A stretch of 64,000 nt of DNA, taken from NCBI GenBank assembly GCA_018343915.1, contig JABRWF010000004.1, positions 1,364,001 to 1,428,000 of the forward strand. Direction: 5' to 3'. Source of the DNA: Agroathelia rolfsii. Taxonomy: Eukaryota; Basidiomycota; Agaricomycetes; Amylocorticiales; Amylocorticiaceae. This document shows positions 37,997 to 49,318 of this stretch, in pieces; the stretch's first letter is position 1; each line of letters opens with the position of its first letter. The translations under genes and the position numbers were made by a program. The notes under the pieces are model-generated. The model did no database searches. It was not told the origin of the DNA and saw only the letters and a program-made list of their open reading frames with translations.

Positions 37997-40440
37997 AGAT
38001 CACGACAGGTGTATCCTAGAATAGTTTATTCTTATGACTCTCATCTGAGCTCATGGATATACGGTGAACTTGCTTTTCATCAGTCCTTACTGACCCTGTA
38101 CTTGTTTGTAAAACTGCCCATTGAACGTTTCTTGCCTGCCGCACTTTCAATCAGAGAACAATAGTACTACATGCTACTCTTGCTACTCTTGCTACCCCTA
38201 TACACCGGAACACGATGGCAAAAATAGTACTGTTAGGAATTATTGTATTTAACTACTTTACCGATAATTTAACTTGATTTCTTTTGAATTGCTACAAGAA
38301 TTGAAGGATTGGCTAAGATAGTCGGAGGTAATTTTTTGAAGTCAACATTCCATACTCTCAAGATACTTCAAACATATATAAGTACATGTATACCAGCAAT
38401 TTTCCTTAGGCTGCGCTCGGCAACCGAGTAACGCGCATCACTTACGGTATTCTCCTGTCAAAATGAGAGTGATGGAGAGTGACGATATTTGGAGAATGCC
38501 GATATTCTTGCGTGATTTCAGAATTTTTGAGTGACGCCCTGCCAAAATGCAAATACACCTCCGGAGGTATATTTGCTCAAGTGACGCGGTGCCAGTGGCC
38601 GCGTTGCTCTTCATCTTTACTATACACAACTCTGTATCAGAAATTCTATACAGTATATCTATGGTTAAAAAGAAAGAAAGAAAGAAAAACATCTCAGAGT
38701 CAGACAATACTAAACAAGATGCTCAGGTTGATGTTGATCGAGCTCGTACTGGACTTTTTCGGTTTGGATCAGTGGATCCTTCCAGGGTATCCATCAAGAA
38801 GCTCCTGCACCCATGCTGCTCCCGATAAGCTGAAGATCAAAGTGTTCTGTAATACGGAGGGCTGATGACTTGGTTGAAAGCTTTCGTAGTGTAATCAACC
38901 GCCACTAGAAACAATTTGTACTGATGGTTGTCTTGGATCCATGTAGTCTCATCTGTATTTTCAATCCTGAATACTGTGCTATTTACTTTGCCCATATCCA
39001 AGGAAGCAAACAGGTGAAAAATATTCTGTGCTGCTCGGTACAGTATAAGACAGGTACTTTGCAACCTACAAGTACTTTGCAACCACGTTTATATCCTATC
39101 ACCCAAGCATGGACATGTAAATCGGCATTCAAAGTAGTACAGGCTAAAAATGTACAGTACTTTTTTGAGTGGACCTAATAGGTGTGGCCTAAGAAAGAGG
39201 GAATTCGTTCTTTACTAGCCAAGTTTTGAGCTGATAGCAACTTTTCGGAGTAAATTATAGCCCCCAAATTTCATAAAAGCATTAAATATTATGTTTTTAT
39301 AGAGTAATGGCACATCCTAGGATTTTAATTAGAGGAACTCCAGTGTGTATTGCATATAAGAATGTCAAGCAAAGGCAATGGTTTTTGCTGATGTAGCCGT
39401 TTATCCACGAGCGCGACACGTTTTTCTATTGGCCTCGTGGTCAAGTGTCACAAGGCCGCATAATTATACGATTTTACGCAATCATGCGGTATGACAGCTT
39501 GGCTGCCTTATAAACAGATGAGCCTGGTGGACATTCCAAGGATACTAGTAGTGAACAACTGTAAAATTACTCATAATCGTTTGAATTGTTCAACCTATAG
39601 AGCGAATATATAGCTTTGAGGAAAGATGATCGTCCTGTCCTCGTCCTCTAAGCCTCCTCTTTGAAATGCTTGCGAGTGATGTTGCTGGCACTTGAATGCT
39701 ATCCTAGCGTCCATTCAAGACTGATTTTTTTTCGGGGCTCCCAATGATAGGAATTCACCAATTTTAATATTTTCTGATATGCTGGCTTTTGGATTACTGT
39801 AGCCAAAAAGAGAGTGCTAAAGTAATGGTGCTCTGGATCAGGAGTCAGTCGATTTCAGCGTTATAGGAGGAGAAGACCGCATGATTCTTGCCGGTTATAA
39901 GGGAGAATATCTGCAACAATTCACGAGCGAATTCACCAATCCGAGCTGTGACATAAGAGGCAGGCGGAATTGTTGGTTTTCGCTGTCTATATACCAAAGC
40001 TCGATAGATGGTACTGTCTTGTCGACGTGCAATCAAGTGATGGTAAGTGCCTCACACATTCATTCGCAGCAACACCCTATTATGCACGAGTATAATGAAC
40101 ATCTATTGGCGATGCCCTCCCTAAAGTGTCAAGGATGTGTCAACATCGTTCATCTTCCGTCCAGATATCGGTCAAAAATACTTTCCTCTACACTTATTTA
40201 ATATTACATTATATAATACAGTCATAATACAGTCAAAGGGTCGACAACACGCACTGTAGTTCAACAAGGAGATATATCTCCTACTCTTCTATCCAGCCTT
40301 CCAGATTCCCTAGGTTCATGCTTGTATATGCCCAAGCAACATGTCATGTATTGGACTTATTCGAAATACCGCTGTGAGTTGCCTAGACAAGACGATAGCT
40401 CCAACTTGTCTATGCGCCTTGTCTTACCATAAAGGTGTTA
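37997..40440. other. Long convergent intergenic region
   Basis: About 2.4 kb between the 3' ends of laccase (plus) and VPS25 (minus), long for this gene density. It holds a 28-bp near-palindrome at 38549-38576 and a short direct repeat (ACAAGTACTTTGCAACC-like, near 39050-39085). I found no exon with support. Confidence 0.45.
38549..38576. repeat. 28-bp near-perfect palindrome
   Basis: GCAAATACACCTCCGGAGGT continues as ATATTTGC. It matches its own reverse complement except for one symmetric pair of mismatches around the centre CTCCGGAG. It lies in gene-free DNA and could be a symmetric protein site or the core of a small hairpin element. Confidence 0.5.
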
Positions 40441-41124
40441 TCATCTCGAGGGAAAGAAGCGAACGCCGTCTCCTTCAGCACTGCCGATGACCTGCGCACG
40501 ATGTGTCTTTGCAAGAACATTTATTGCCTGCTTGAGCAGTGGAATGGGGATGCCTTCAAGCGGCGAAGGAACAGCGGGTTCAATGATTTCGTAATAGGTC
40601 AGTATCGTGTTTAGATGACCCGTCGATACAGCCTGAAGAGATAAACCAACTCAGTTAACCATCTTTAATTTTTACCTCCCGTAGCAGATAATTTAGGGGA
40701 CATGGCCTATCTTTATCAAGACACATACCCAGCTATGAAGCACCTCTGCCCACTCCTCCGGGTGTCGCCAATAGAGTATGACTGCGCGCGTTTGCTTCTG
40801 CGGTTCGTACACCGCAACGCCCTTGAAGACCATATCGGCAAGAAGATCGGAGAGCAGCGCTTCAGACACTCTGCGATTTATGCGCTCATTGACGAGCACT
40901 TCCTTCCATGCGGTCGAGGGATCATTGACATCTTCGATGCGCAGGTAGAACAGGCGATGATGGCGAGCATACGACAATACCAGGCGCGACCAGTTCTCGA
41001 GCTGCGAGGCCTTGGAGACCGGGTTTGGCTGGAGTGTAAAGAACGGCGGTTTCGAGTGAATGGATGGTAGCTTGTACGTGGCCGCTGCTGATGTGTTTGC
41101 AACGTCTGCGGCCGTGCCAGACAT
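40441..41124 (-). CDS. VPS25: VPS25, ESCRT-II subunit
   Basis: Small winged-helix subunit of ESCRT-II, which helps sort ubiquitinated membrane proteins into multivesicular bodies at endosomes. ATG 41124 gives MSGTAADVANTSAA, then the PPxF-type opening YKLPSIHSKPPFFTLQPNPV, then QLENWSRLVLSYARHHRLFY. Winged-helix 1 ends with VILYWRHPEEWAEVLHSW, matching the family's IYWRxPEEWAxxIYxW. One intron (donor GTATGT, acceptor CTTCAG) leads to winged-helix 2: AVSTGHLNTILTYYEII, then GIPIPLLKQAINVLAKTHRA, and the family end GDGVRFFPSR, TGA at 40441. Length and motifs are normal. A 23-A run (plus strand 41279-41301) lies about 155 bp upstream, a likely nucleosome-poor promoter tract. Confidence 0.92.
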
Positions 41125-41278
41125 GATGATGACGATGACGATAATTTACTCGGACGAGCGAACTGTGGTGCGCTTGCGGTAGTCCCGGCCCGCCAGTGGC
41201 TTTTTGATCCTTTTCCGGTCCTTTTCCAGTAGTATTTTCGCCACAAGCTCAACCCCGAAGAAGAGAAGATTTTCAATC

Positions 41279-41301
41279 AAAAAAAAAAAAAAAAAAAAAA
41301 A
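41279..41301. repeat. Poly(A/T) tract of 23 nt
   Basis: An uninterrupted run of A on the plus strand, about 155 bp upstream of the VPS25 start. Such tracts disfavour nucleosomes and often mark fungal promoters. Confidence 0.7.
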
Positions 41302-41858
41302 CCATCCGCTCTTATGCGCCGGCCCCCACAATGAGAAATCCCGATTAACCCTCAGTTTTCTTGTCACCCATTACCCCCGAAAAGCGACATTTTTCCGCAT
41401 TGTCATCTTTCAATTGAAATTGAATCTTGTTTCCATTCCTCCGCTGTTGCATGGCCGTGCAACGAAGCTACCTTGCATCAGACATCAGGACACCAAGATG
41501 GATGAAAAACAAATACTTTCATTAATAGAACTGTACACGCTTGGATACTGATCTATGTATGAAATATAGCATGGATTTTAAAACTACAAGGTATGCATGT
41601 GTGTAAGGGTAGTAAGTGTAGTTAGTCGTAAGTCGTGAGTTTCGTAAATGCCCAAACTAAAAAAGAAAAGGTGGGAAAGGTACTAATGGCAGAGAAAATA
41701 CAACATAGGGTATGAATGGTAGCGCATATAATCAGTAACCGGTAATAATAGATAAAAAGAAGAAGAAAACAGAAGGCCCAGAATGTCTAGAAAGACCGTC
41801 TAAAAATGATAAGATTCATCTCGTGATGGTTTTTTTTTAATTGTGTTCATGAAATGAA

Positions 41859-44155
41859 TCATCGCGAAGCTGCGCCCGTAGGCCCGTTTGCTAACTCAAG
41901 GCCGATTTTTTGCACCAATGGCAGACCCAAGGGTTGCAGGACCTCGCGCCAGAGTGCACGTTGTCTTCTTGCATCAAAGATGCTCTCCGAACGCTCGCCC
42001 GTCTCGCCCTCGGGCCCAAACACAAAGACGCGATCATCGCCGTCCGTCCAGGGTGCTTCGCCATACGCAAACGCAACCCAGCACGACTGCATCGCGTCGC
42101 GCACACGGGAGAAGCTCCAGTCGTCCACACGCATCTTCGTCCATGCCTCGTCCTCTTCCCACTGCCACCGGTTGTTAGTGCCGTTGGCAGTGTCTTCGAA
42201 GTGGTCCGAGAACACATCGCCGGCCGAGTCGTCGTCGTCGAAGTCGTTGCCGAAGCTCAGCTTACGTGTACCGTAGCGGAAGAGATCAGGAGAACTACCA
42301 AGCATGCTCACGTCGCCGTCGGAACCGGACGATTTCTCCCGCTCTACGGTGGAGAGCTCGAGATCGAGCGGAGGGGGCGCAGACATGCCGCTCATCAAAT
42401 CGAAGTTATCCTCGTCATCATCGACATCGAGCCTGCCCTCGTAGAACAGCTCCGGCGAGGGACAATCTCCAGTTTTGCGAGGTACATTATCGAAGAGGTA
42501 TTCAAGATCTGCAGCATGATGCGGTGTACCGCGCGTGTGACCCTCCTGGTCGAATACGAAGCGCCAGATACCACGCCCGTTACGCTCGTGTCGTGCAGTC
42601 TGAGCGAAGATCTCGGATGGCCATGAGACACGAGAATCGCTGATAAAGTCGAGGATACGATCGCGCAGCTCCTTGTCTGAGGAGGTATGTGTGTTTAGGT
42701 CATATCCGCGCAGGAGGAGGGAGGTGCGGTACAATGATTGGCATACAGCACGTAGGCGCCGTGTGAGCGCTGGCACAGTCCATTTAGATGCAGCGGCTAC
42801 CCATGGTGTTGCATCAGTTGCACAGTCGCCAATGATAAGCGGTTGAAGGTGATCAGGTAGTGAAAGAGAAACAGTGGTGGCATGGTGTTGGTGGTATTGG
42901 TGTTGGTGTTGGTGATGGTGGTGGTGGTGGCGAGGGGTATGTGAATGTGTACGATGATGAGAATGGATCTCGAATGCGCTCTTCCATCCTTTGGCGAGGA
43001 AGGCGCCATCGTCGACGACGCGCATACACTGGCCATATGGAAAGAGTGCTTCAGCAGGTACTGTTCTGAAATCATCGACGGATGATGCTCCAACGGCGGT
43101 CATGATACGAGATAGTTGCCATCCAGCAGAGTTGGCGTCAGGGAGGTTCACGTCGATGATGGGACTTTGTATTACAGCACGATGGAACAGCGGGTGAGAT
43201 TGGTTCTTGGCTGAGAGCAGGTGCCAGATGATGTCTGCTGCGCCTGTGGCATGTCCAAAGAGCGTGACGCGAGAGGGATCACCCCCAAAATCGCTGATAT
43301 AGCGCGAGACCCACTCCATAGCCTTGCGTTGATCAAGCAAACCTAAAATGCCAAAATATCATGAGCGCCAACACAAAGCGTACGGAAGAATCATCTTATA
43401 CCATAGTTACCACAGTCGCCATGATGGCCACGTAGAGCTGGACTGGATGCAAAACCAAACAGCCCCAACCGATAACTAATCATCATAATGTCATTAGCAC
43501 CTGTGCCTCGGCACGTGCCCCTCGAAAAAGAACACTTACTTAAATGTGACCACAATGACGGGCTTTCCGAGACCAACGCTTTTCATAACAAACTTGGCAG
43601 GGTCATAAACCCAACTTGAACCCGACCCTCGGTCACCGCCGCTGAAAAGCAGGAAGGGTAAACAACATGGACGCTAGAAGGATATATGCAAGTGAATTGA
43701 CTAACCCATGAATCCAGATCATGACTGGCACGCGGGATGTGGCCTGCAGGTCAGCAGGGCAGGTGATGTTTAAATTCAAACATTCATCCTCATCCTGGCG
43801 CAAGGCCTGGATAGGAGAGTCGCCCTCGGACAGACCAAACATTTCTTCTTCGACGGTCTTGCCCTGTGGCTGAGGGCAAATAGGGCTAAAAGCAAACGTA
43901 ATATCAGAATCAGTTATTGCAATTTGTAATTTAAATTTAGATATATTACCCATATTCAGTAGCATCTGTCATAAGTGGATACGATGTCCAGAGTGTTGGT
44001 CGACAGAAGCGCGACGCGTTGGCATATTTGATTCCGCGATATTGGTTAATGGTGGAAGACGCGGGGTGCTCCACCCCCACAAAGGTAGTATGAAGCGACG
44101 AGTGCTTAGTCTCGCGCGTGGATGGGTAGGCAGGTGAATCGGTAGAAAACAACAT
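41859..44155 (-). CDS. Type-B carboxylesterase/lipase-like protein without catalytic serine
   Basis: Carboxylesterase type-B fold (alpha/beta hydrolase). ATG 44155 gives MLFSTDSPAYPS; exons add NQYRGIKYANASRF, then DECLNLNITCPADL, and the oxyanion strand MIWIHGGGDRGSGSSW. Next come YRLGLFGFASSPALRGHHGD, then LLDQRKAMEWVSRYISDFGG, then DPSRVTLFG. The nucleophile elbow, normally G-E-S-A-G, reads G-H-A-T-G (43242-43256), so Ser is replaced by Ala (codon 43248-43250) and the preceding acid by His. The probable catalytic His is retained (GTPHHAADLEYLF, near 42510). A His/Gln-rich insertion (H-rich between 42880 and 42960) and an acidic insertion (near 42400) are unusual. There is no signal peptide. 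The reading frame is intact, so this looks like a maintained pseudo-enzyme rather than a dead gene. Confidence 0.85.
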
Positions 44156-46445
44156 GGCCCCTCACTAACGATCACGGAAAGGATCGGATACGGAGGAAGG
44201 AGTAGGAAGGGGAAGAGGGAGAGGGGGGGAAAGTAAGGGTGTAGAGTTGTTGGGTAGTGGTTTCGGATGTGTTTTTGTATGGCACGAACGCCAAGAAAAG
44301 CATGGGCTAGTGGATCGAGAGCAAGGGGGAGGGTGGAGGAGGAGGGATGGAGGCTCTGCGCGGCTGTGAGGCCCAGGTGATTATATGCGCCGACGTTTGA
44401 ATGGACGCGATGAGGCGAGAGCAGGTTCTGGCCATCATCAGACCGCCAGGGAGACGTACAACGACCATCTCTGGCCATTCCATCCATCTATCCGTGATCG
44501 AAATCCCTGCTGGTACTTTGCTGCTCATAAACTGGCCTGTCTGGCCGGATTTAGTAATTGATCATGTTCGGATGATAGGCACGGGTCATTGCGGAATTAT
44601 TGCATACACGACATGTGACCCAGGCTCGGTCCAGACCATTATTTCATTCCGCGTACTTACTCTTTCATGCTATACTTATATAAGTATTTACGGCCATGTA
44701 AAGGACACCCACCCTCACCCGACGTACATAATGGCCTCAGGTACACCCTCGCCAGTGAATATACAGCTTAGATAGACGCAACACGATGCATTGTAGCGCG
44801 GATACATCGAATCAATCTCTGAGCGCACACATATTCCGAACCGGCTACGATATGCAACCGTCAGCGTCACTCTGCGTCATATGCTACGTATCCAATTCTG
44901 TGACGCCAGATGTGACGAATACTAAAAAGCAAAATGAGAAAAAAAAACCGATGGCCAAGCCTAAAGGTTATACCAGCAATTGAATCTGGAATGATGCTGA
45001 CTCAGCGGAAGGAGCAGCGTACACGGGGCCACACGGAACGGCGAAAGGGAGGGAAGAAGTTAGAGGCGGAAACATGTGTGATCTGCATAATGTACAGGCT
45101 CTTCCCGTTTGCAAGACCCGGCCGATCAACGTAAAAGAGTGGTCATTGAGCAACAGATATAGCGTCGTCCTCCTTAGCAACAAAACCAAGGAATAAGCGT
45201 GGAAGTGGAGATCCCGTCCGTTTTTACAGCTGGTAAAGTTTTCGTGCGGATCCTCGGGCAAGTAATCCACGTTTTTTTTGGTCCTGCTTGGATGTGTACA
45301 ATCCATGGCACTTATTTAGGTATTATCGGCAGAGTAGGATTCATGGCGTACAATGACGGCGCGGTCTCTCCTCTATCCGCCGCTAGTAAACAGCAGCCAA
45401 TCGCTAGTAAAGGACTGTTGTTACATGCGGATACCATGCGTCCCGCGTCCAACAACACCGGCTTGCGGTGATGATTTTGGAGCGGACCCCTTGATCCATC
45501 ATGTCCAATCGAACAAGGCATAGACAGGTAGAAGAACAACAGGAAAACAGAAGAGCAAGAAGCAGTGCTAGGGAAAGAAGGCAAACCAGCTGGCAGATCA
45601 GTTGTAGATACAATTACGATCGTCGAAGGGTGCAAGGGAGTGATGGTGTGATCTCATCTACGAGAGATCGCAAATGTTTGAAGAGCTCCAGAGAGTGAAA
45701 GTTGTTGGGATATAGTATTTGAGTGTCAGGATCATTGGCGATTGAGCGTGAGAGGTGGAGTGGTACCAACAGTAGTGTTGCCAGTGGTGGTCAGAGTTCA
45801 AAATCGATCGAAAAACAGATTGTGGCTCGTCTCCATCAATATTGCCATATATGGTAATAAGTTAACTTGGTGTGCCAATAGGTTTCTTCGAACTGTTATT
45901 GCATTTTCTATTTGTTCATGGTCTTACCGTACATGGTATGATGCCGTACTCATGTACCCATCAAATAATTCTTGAACGAGCCAGCGACGTACGCCGCAAA
46001 TCCTTCATGTTCATCAGCACCACTCAAGTTCCAAATACAGTGCTGGCGTTTCCACTAATAGCCATGGCTGTTCAAGTCAATTCAAACTCAGGATCCTGAG
46101 CTGTGCAAACCGGTCTCCCATCCACGCAAGTCCATTCACACACATACGTACCACCGATTGTATATCGGTACATGCGGATCCGGCACTGGAAACCGAAGAC
46201 AAGGGCCCCAAAATTCTCAATTATTCATTATCATTGCAACTCGACTGTTTGACAAGTATTGAATTATTTGATACAGATTTGTAAAAGAGGGATATCCATA
46301 GCTGGTATATACATGTAATACAAAATCGGCTACCAGGTAATATGGCTACAAATGTTAAACAGATATGAATAGTCCTTTGCTAGATAACACAAATAGCTAG
46401 TCTGGCTAGGTAATCATCAACTTTCGTGATACAATGAAAATACAT
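44156..46445. other. Long intergenic region upstream of pseudo-esterase
   Basis: About 2.3 kb between the pseudo-esterase start and the 3' end of the Ala/Ser-rich gene. The open frames here have no family or splice support. I see nothing I can call. Confidence 0.4.
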
Positions 46446-47460
46446 CTATATACCGGCAGCTGCAATCAACGTAATCGTGGGAGCCACTAGCCCGCTGGAA
46501 ACGCCCTGGACGGCTGCACTTGTTACCGTGGGGGTTGCGGAAGAAGTGGCGGCCAGCAATGCTGGAGTAGAGGACAGTGCAGTGGCAGTCAAAGCCCCTA
46601 AAGTAGAGGATGCTGCCACCGATGTTACTACAGCTGATGACACGGCTACGGAGCTAGACGCGGAACCAGCAGCAGCCGACGGTGCGGACGTTACGTCCGT
46701 AGCAATTCCTGCCGCCGCAGTCTCGCTAGCGGACGCAGCTAGGGACGAAGTGAGTCCGCCGATGGAGCTGCTGCCGTCACTTGTTCCGACCGACACCAGT
46801 CCCGTGCTCTGTACTCCACAGGCATTCACCGTCGACGTCACTGTGACGGTCGCGACCAAGACGGATGTAACGGTCACCGGACCCGACGCGGAATCCGCGC
46901 CAGCGGCCACGGCGGTGCCTGTGATGCTGCTGCTGGCAGAGGATATTGTGCCGCTTGCGGCCGTGGCGGACACGGTAGCAGAAGTAGCCACACTGCCGGA
47001 TGCAGAGAGGCTGGCTGAGGGGAGGGAAAGAGTTGCGCTGGCGAGGTCTGCTGCAGTGGCAGCAGAGGAAAACGCCGTTGATGTAGAAACGGCAGCCAAA
47101 GATGTCTTAATCGTGGCAGAGGCGGATGAAGCTGCGACGGCCGAAGAGGAAGCAATGCTGACGGAAGTGGCAACAAGACTGGCAGCGGAGGAGGAAGACA
47201 CAATAGCAGAAGTTGTCAATGGCGAAAGTGTCTGCAATTGGCGAGCACCTTTTCAACGCAGAGTTAGCGGTGAACTTATTTACTGTCGGTTTAGAAAAAG
47301 CTTCACCAAGATCAGGATCATCTTGTCGAATCGCAAGATCCTCGATGGATAAGGATCCCAGGGAGGGATTGTACAAGCTGCGTGGCACCCAGTGCACAGG
47401 CGCAGCAATGACGGCGGTTAGGACGTTCAAGAAAAAGAAGGTCTTTGCGAGAGACATCAT
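46446..47460 (-). CDS. Secreted Ala/Ser/Thr-rich low-complexity protein
   Basis: Function not recognised. ATG 47460 gives MMSLAKTFFFLNVLTAVIAA, a signal peptide; a short region follows with SLSIEDLAIRQDDPDLGEAF. A 52-nt intron (47232-47283; GTAAAT donor, CTAAC branch site, TTGCAG acceptor) joins FSKPT to TLSPLTTSAIVSSSS. The remaining 260 or so residues are almost wholly Ala, Ser, Thr and Val, with one Cys (TSTVNACGVQSTG). The C-terminus is hydrophobic (VAPTITLIAAAGI) and might be a GPI-anchor signal. Such composition suggests a heavily O-glycosylated surface or wall protein. A long antisense open frame covers the same bases because of codon bias and is not taken as a gene. Confidence 0.65.
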
Positions 47461-48033
47461 ATTGAATAGAACGAAACTTGTCGTTAAAGATTAGGCAGTT
47501 GTGAGCTTGAATTGAAGAGAGCGCCAGGCTCGAATAGCAAATACAAGAGGTCGACTCTGTGGGATGTGTCCGGAGCACACTTGGGGTAGATGAGTTACAG
47601 AATTGCATTTTATAGAGCAGCAGCGCGATGGTCTCCAGCCGAAAGCACAATAGGAGAACAATCAAAGAAGTTGAGAGAACAATGACCTTGTACTCGAGGA
47701 AGTTCATTGTTTGCTACACATGGCTGTGACTGTTTTGCACAGCCACATATCACGTGAAGATTTCCGCTGATTATCACGTGGTATAACGCATCCACCGCAC
47801 CTTTAAATTTGTTCTACCGCTTCAGTCTTGACAGGTAGGACGTTGAAACGTATCTACTATTGTATGGTGTTAGAATTTTTTAAAATATACACTAATAGTT
47901 CCGACTCCTAAAATGATGATAGTGAGCATATCCGTTCCTTGAAATAGCCTCAGAGTGATATCAATTTAGTCATCCAAAAAGACAGACAATTACTCATGGG
48001 GCATCACTTACTGGGAGTACAATTTCTGCTAGG
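47461..48033. promoter_or_regulatory. Promoter region of Ala/Ser-rich gene
   Basis: About 570 bp. Two CACGTG (E-box/CBF1-like) motifs lie about 25 bp apart near 47751 and 47776, some 290-320 bp upstream of the start. No exon is seen. Confidence 0.4.
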
Positions 48034-48780
48034 TTAACTCTCAGAATCATTATCAAGCATTTTCGAGTAAATGACATAACCATTGGATTTCTTTAACTCA
48101 TCGGCTAAGATCACCTGCACACGCGCCTTTGATTCCATTTCATCTAGGAATTGATGCCTGGAATCTTCAACTTGTAGCCGGTCAAGGCGGAAAGTGCCAT
48201 AGGGTAAGAAAAGACCAAAAAGGAAAAACTGAATCATAAGTAAAGGGACGTGCCTTAACTTACCATTCAGTAGGGACTTTCTTACAGGACCAAGCGGCAA
48301 GCTCACCCAGTTCTTTAGAATTCAACCTCGGGGATCGATTCTTTCTCTGCACCAACTCGTAACATGCGCTTACAAGAAGATCGGTGTCCTTACAGCTTCA
48401 CTGCTGTGGCGATCTTTTCGGAGAGAGCATCCCATGTTCTTTCGGTTAGGGTTAAATGCGCAGGATAATGGTGTAAACCTCCCATGCGCCACATAATTGC
48501 TAACTTGAGTCCTTTCTCCCATATCTCAGGTTCCCATTTGATGACAAGTTTTTCAAGTATGTTTGCACCAGTTCACTCCTTATTAATAACAGATGAAAGC
48601 TCCAGGACCATGTGAGTTAGTTAATTGTGATGTAGGATAGAGATGACACTGTCGAATTCTATTTTAGAAATTCCGTACAATATGAACGAGTGCAGCCCTA
48701 TTTAACCTTCAAGAGCGCCAGGATTTTCAGCCGTCCACGTCTTCATCTCAAATATTTCTTCAAAAGCAGGAAAGTTCTTG
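48034..48780 (-). pseudogene. Broken gene relic, weakly BTB-like, interrupted by a small TIR element
   Basis: Minus-strand sequence reads as decayed protein. In one frame it has NFPAFEEIFEMKTW (48751-48779), then EFDSVISILHHN, then ILEKLVIKWEPEIWEKGLKL and AIMWRMGGLHHYPAHL. In-frame stops lie at 48621-48623, 48573-48575 and 48390-48392. After the last, the frame shifts to DLLVSACYELVQRKN and LNSKELGELAAW. A 90-bp element (48202-48291) then interrupts, and YGTFRLDRLQVEDSRHQF runs to a stop at 48034. The order (F..IFEM, EEFDSVISIL, then helical repeats) is vaguely like fungal BTB/POZ proteins, a weak call. Some breaks might be introns, but the frameshift and insertion together favour a pseudogene. 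Confidence 0.55.
48202..48291 (-). mobile_element. MITE-like element, copy 1 (inside pseudogene)
   Basis: About 90 bp, an inverted copy of the element at 49319-49414. Its right end is ACTTTCTTACAGGACC. Its left end has lost about 4 bases (GGGTAAGAAAAGACC instead of GGGTCCTGTAAGAAAGTACC). The internal part (AAGTAAAGGGACGTGCC and flanks) matches copy 2 with few differences. It is inserted in the coding sequence of the relic between codons for W and Y. Confidence 0.7.
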
Positions 48781-48919
48781 AAATGGATGCTCTACGCCAA
48801 GCCGGCGCAAAGCAGTGCCTTTGACCTGCGCGTACCGGCGAGCTATTTCTCTCGATGTTGAAGTCTCATAGCGCTCACATGACTACCGGATTCAATAATG
48901 AGATTAACAGATCACTGCA

Positions 48920-48940
48920 GAAGAAGAAGAAGAAGAAGAA
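48920..48940. repeat. (AAG)n microsatellite
   Basis: About seven tandem AAG units on the plus strand, in gene-free DNA. Confidence 0.7.
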
Positions 48941-49318
48941 CCCATGCTTAGCAAGAACAGAAGGACGAAGTACACCATCTGGAGTAGGCCCAACAAAAAG
49001 CCAACAGGAAAGAGCATGAGAAAAGACCCCCAAGTGGGGCCCCCTCATCCTAGCAAAGTGCTCACTTGTACGACAAAATTTTATGCATGTCCTATGACAA
49101 CCTCGCGGATCTTATGACTAAACTTGATGCAAGTCTTGTAATGAATTTTATGCATGTCTTATAATAAAATTTATTCGTGTCAGCATTTTTGAAGAGGATC
49201 TCAGATACAGCACAAGCCGTACTCCACACCTCCTCTAAAATGTCTCCTTCAAAGTCATAAAGGGGATGAGTTGCTGAACGAGTCGAGTCAGAGGTGGAAG
49301 GTTGTATATATGGTACTA

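Noticed and set aside
41854..42643. Plus-strand open frames opposite the pseudo-esterase
   Set aside because: They are antisense to a long, family-supported coding exon and have no independent support.
46477..47352. Plus-strand 291-codon open frame opposite the Ala/Ser-rich gene
   Set aside because: It is the mirror of an Ala/Ser/Thr/Val-rich, GC-biased coding sequence; it has no family match or intron structure, and the minus frame has a signal peptide and a consensus intron.
48918..48940. Short tandem repeat as a possible CRISPR-like array
   Set aside because: It is a simple AAG microsatellite without spacers, in a eukaryotic genome.
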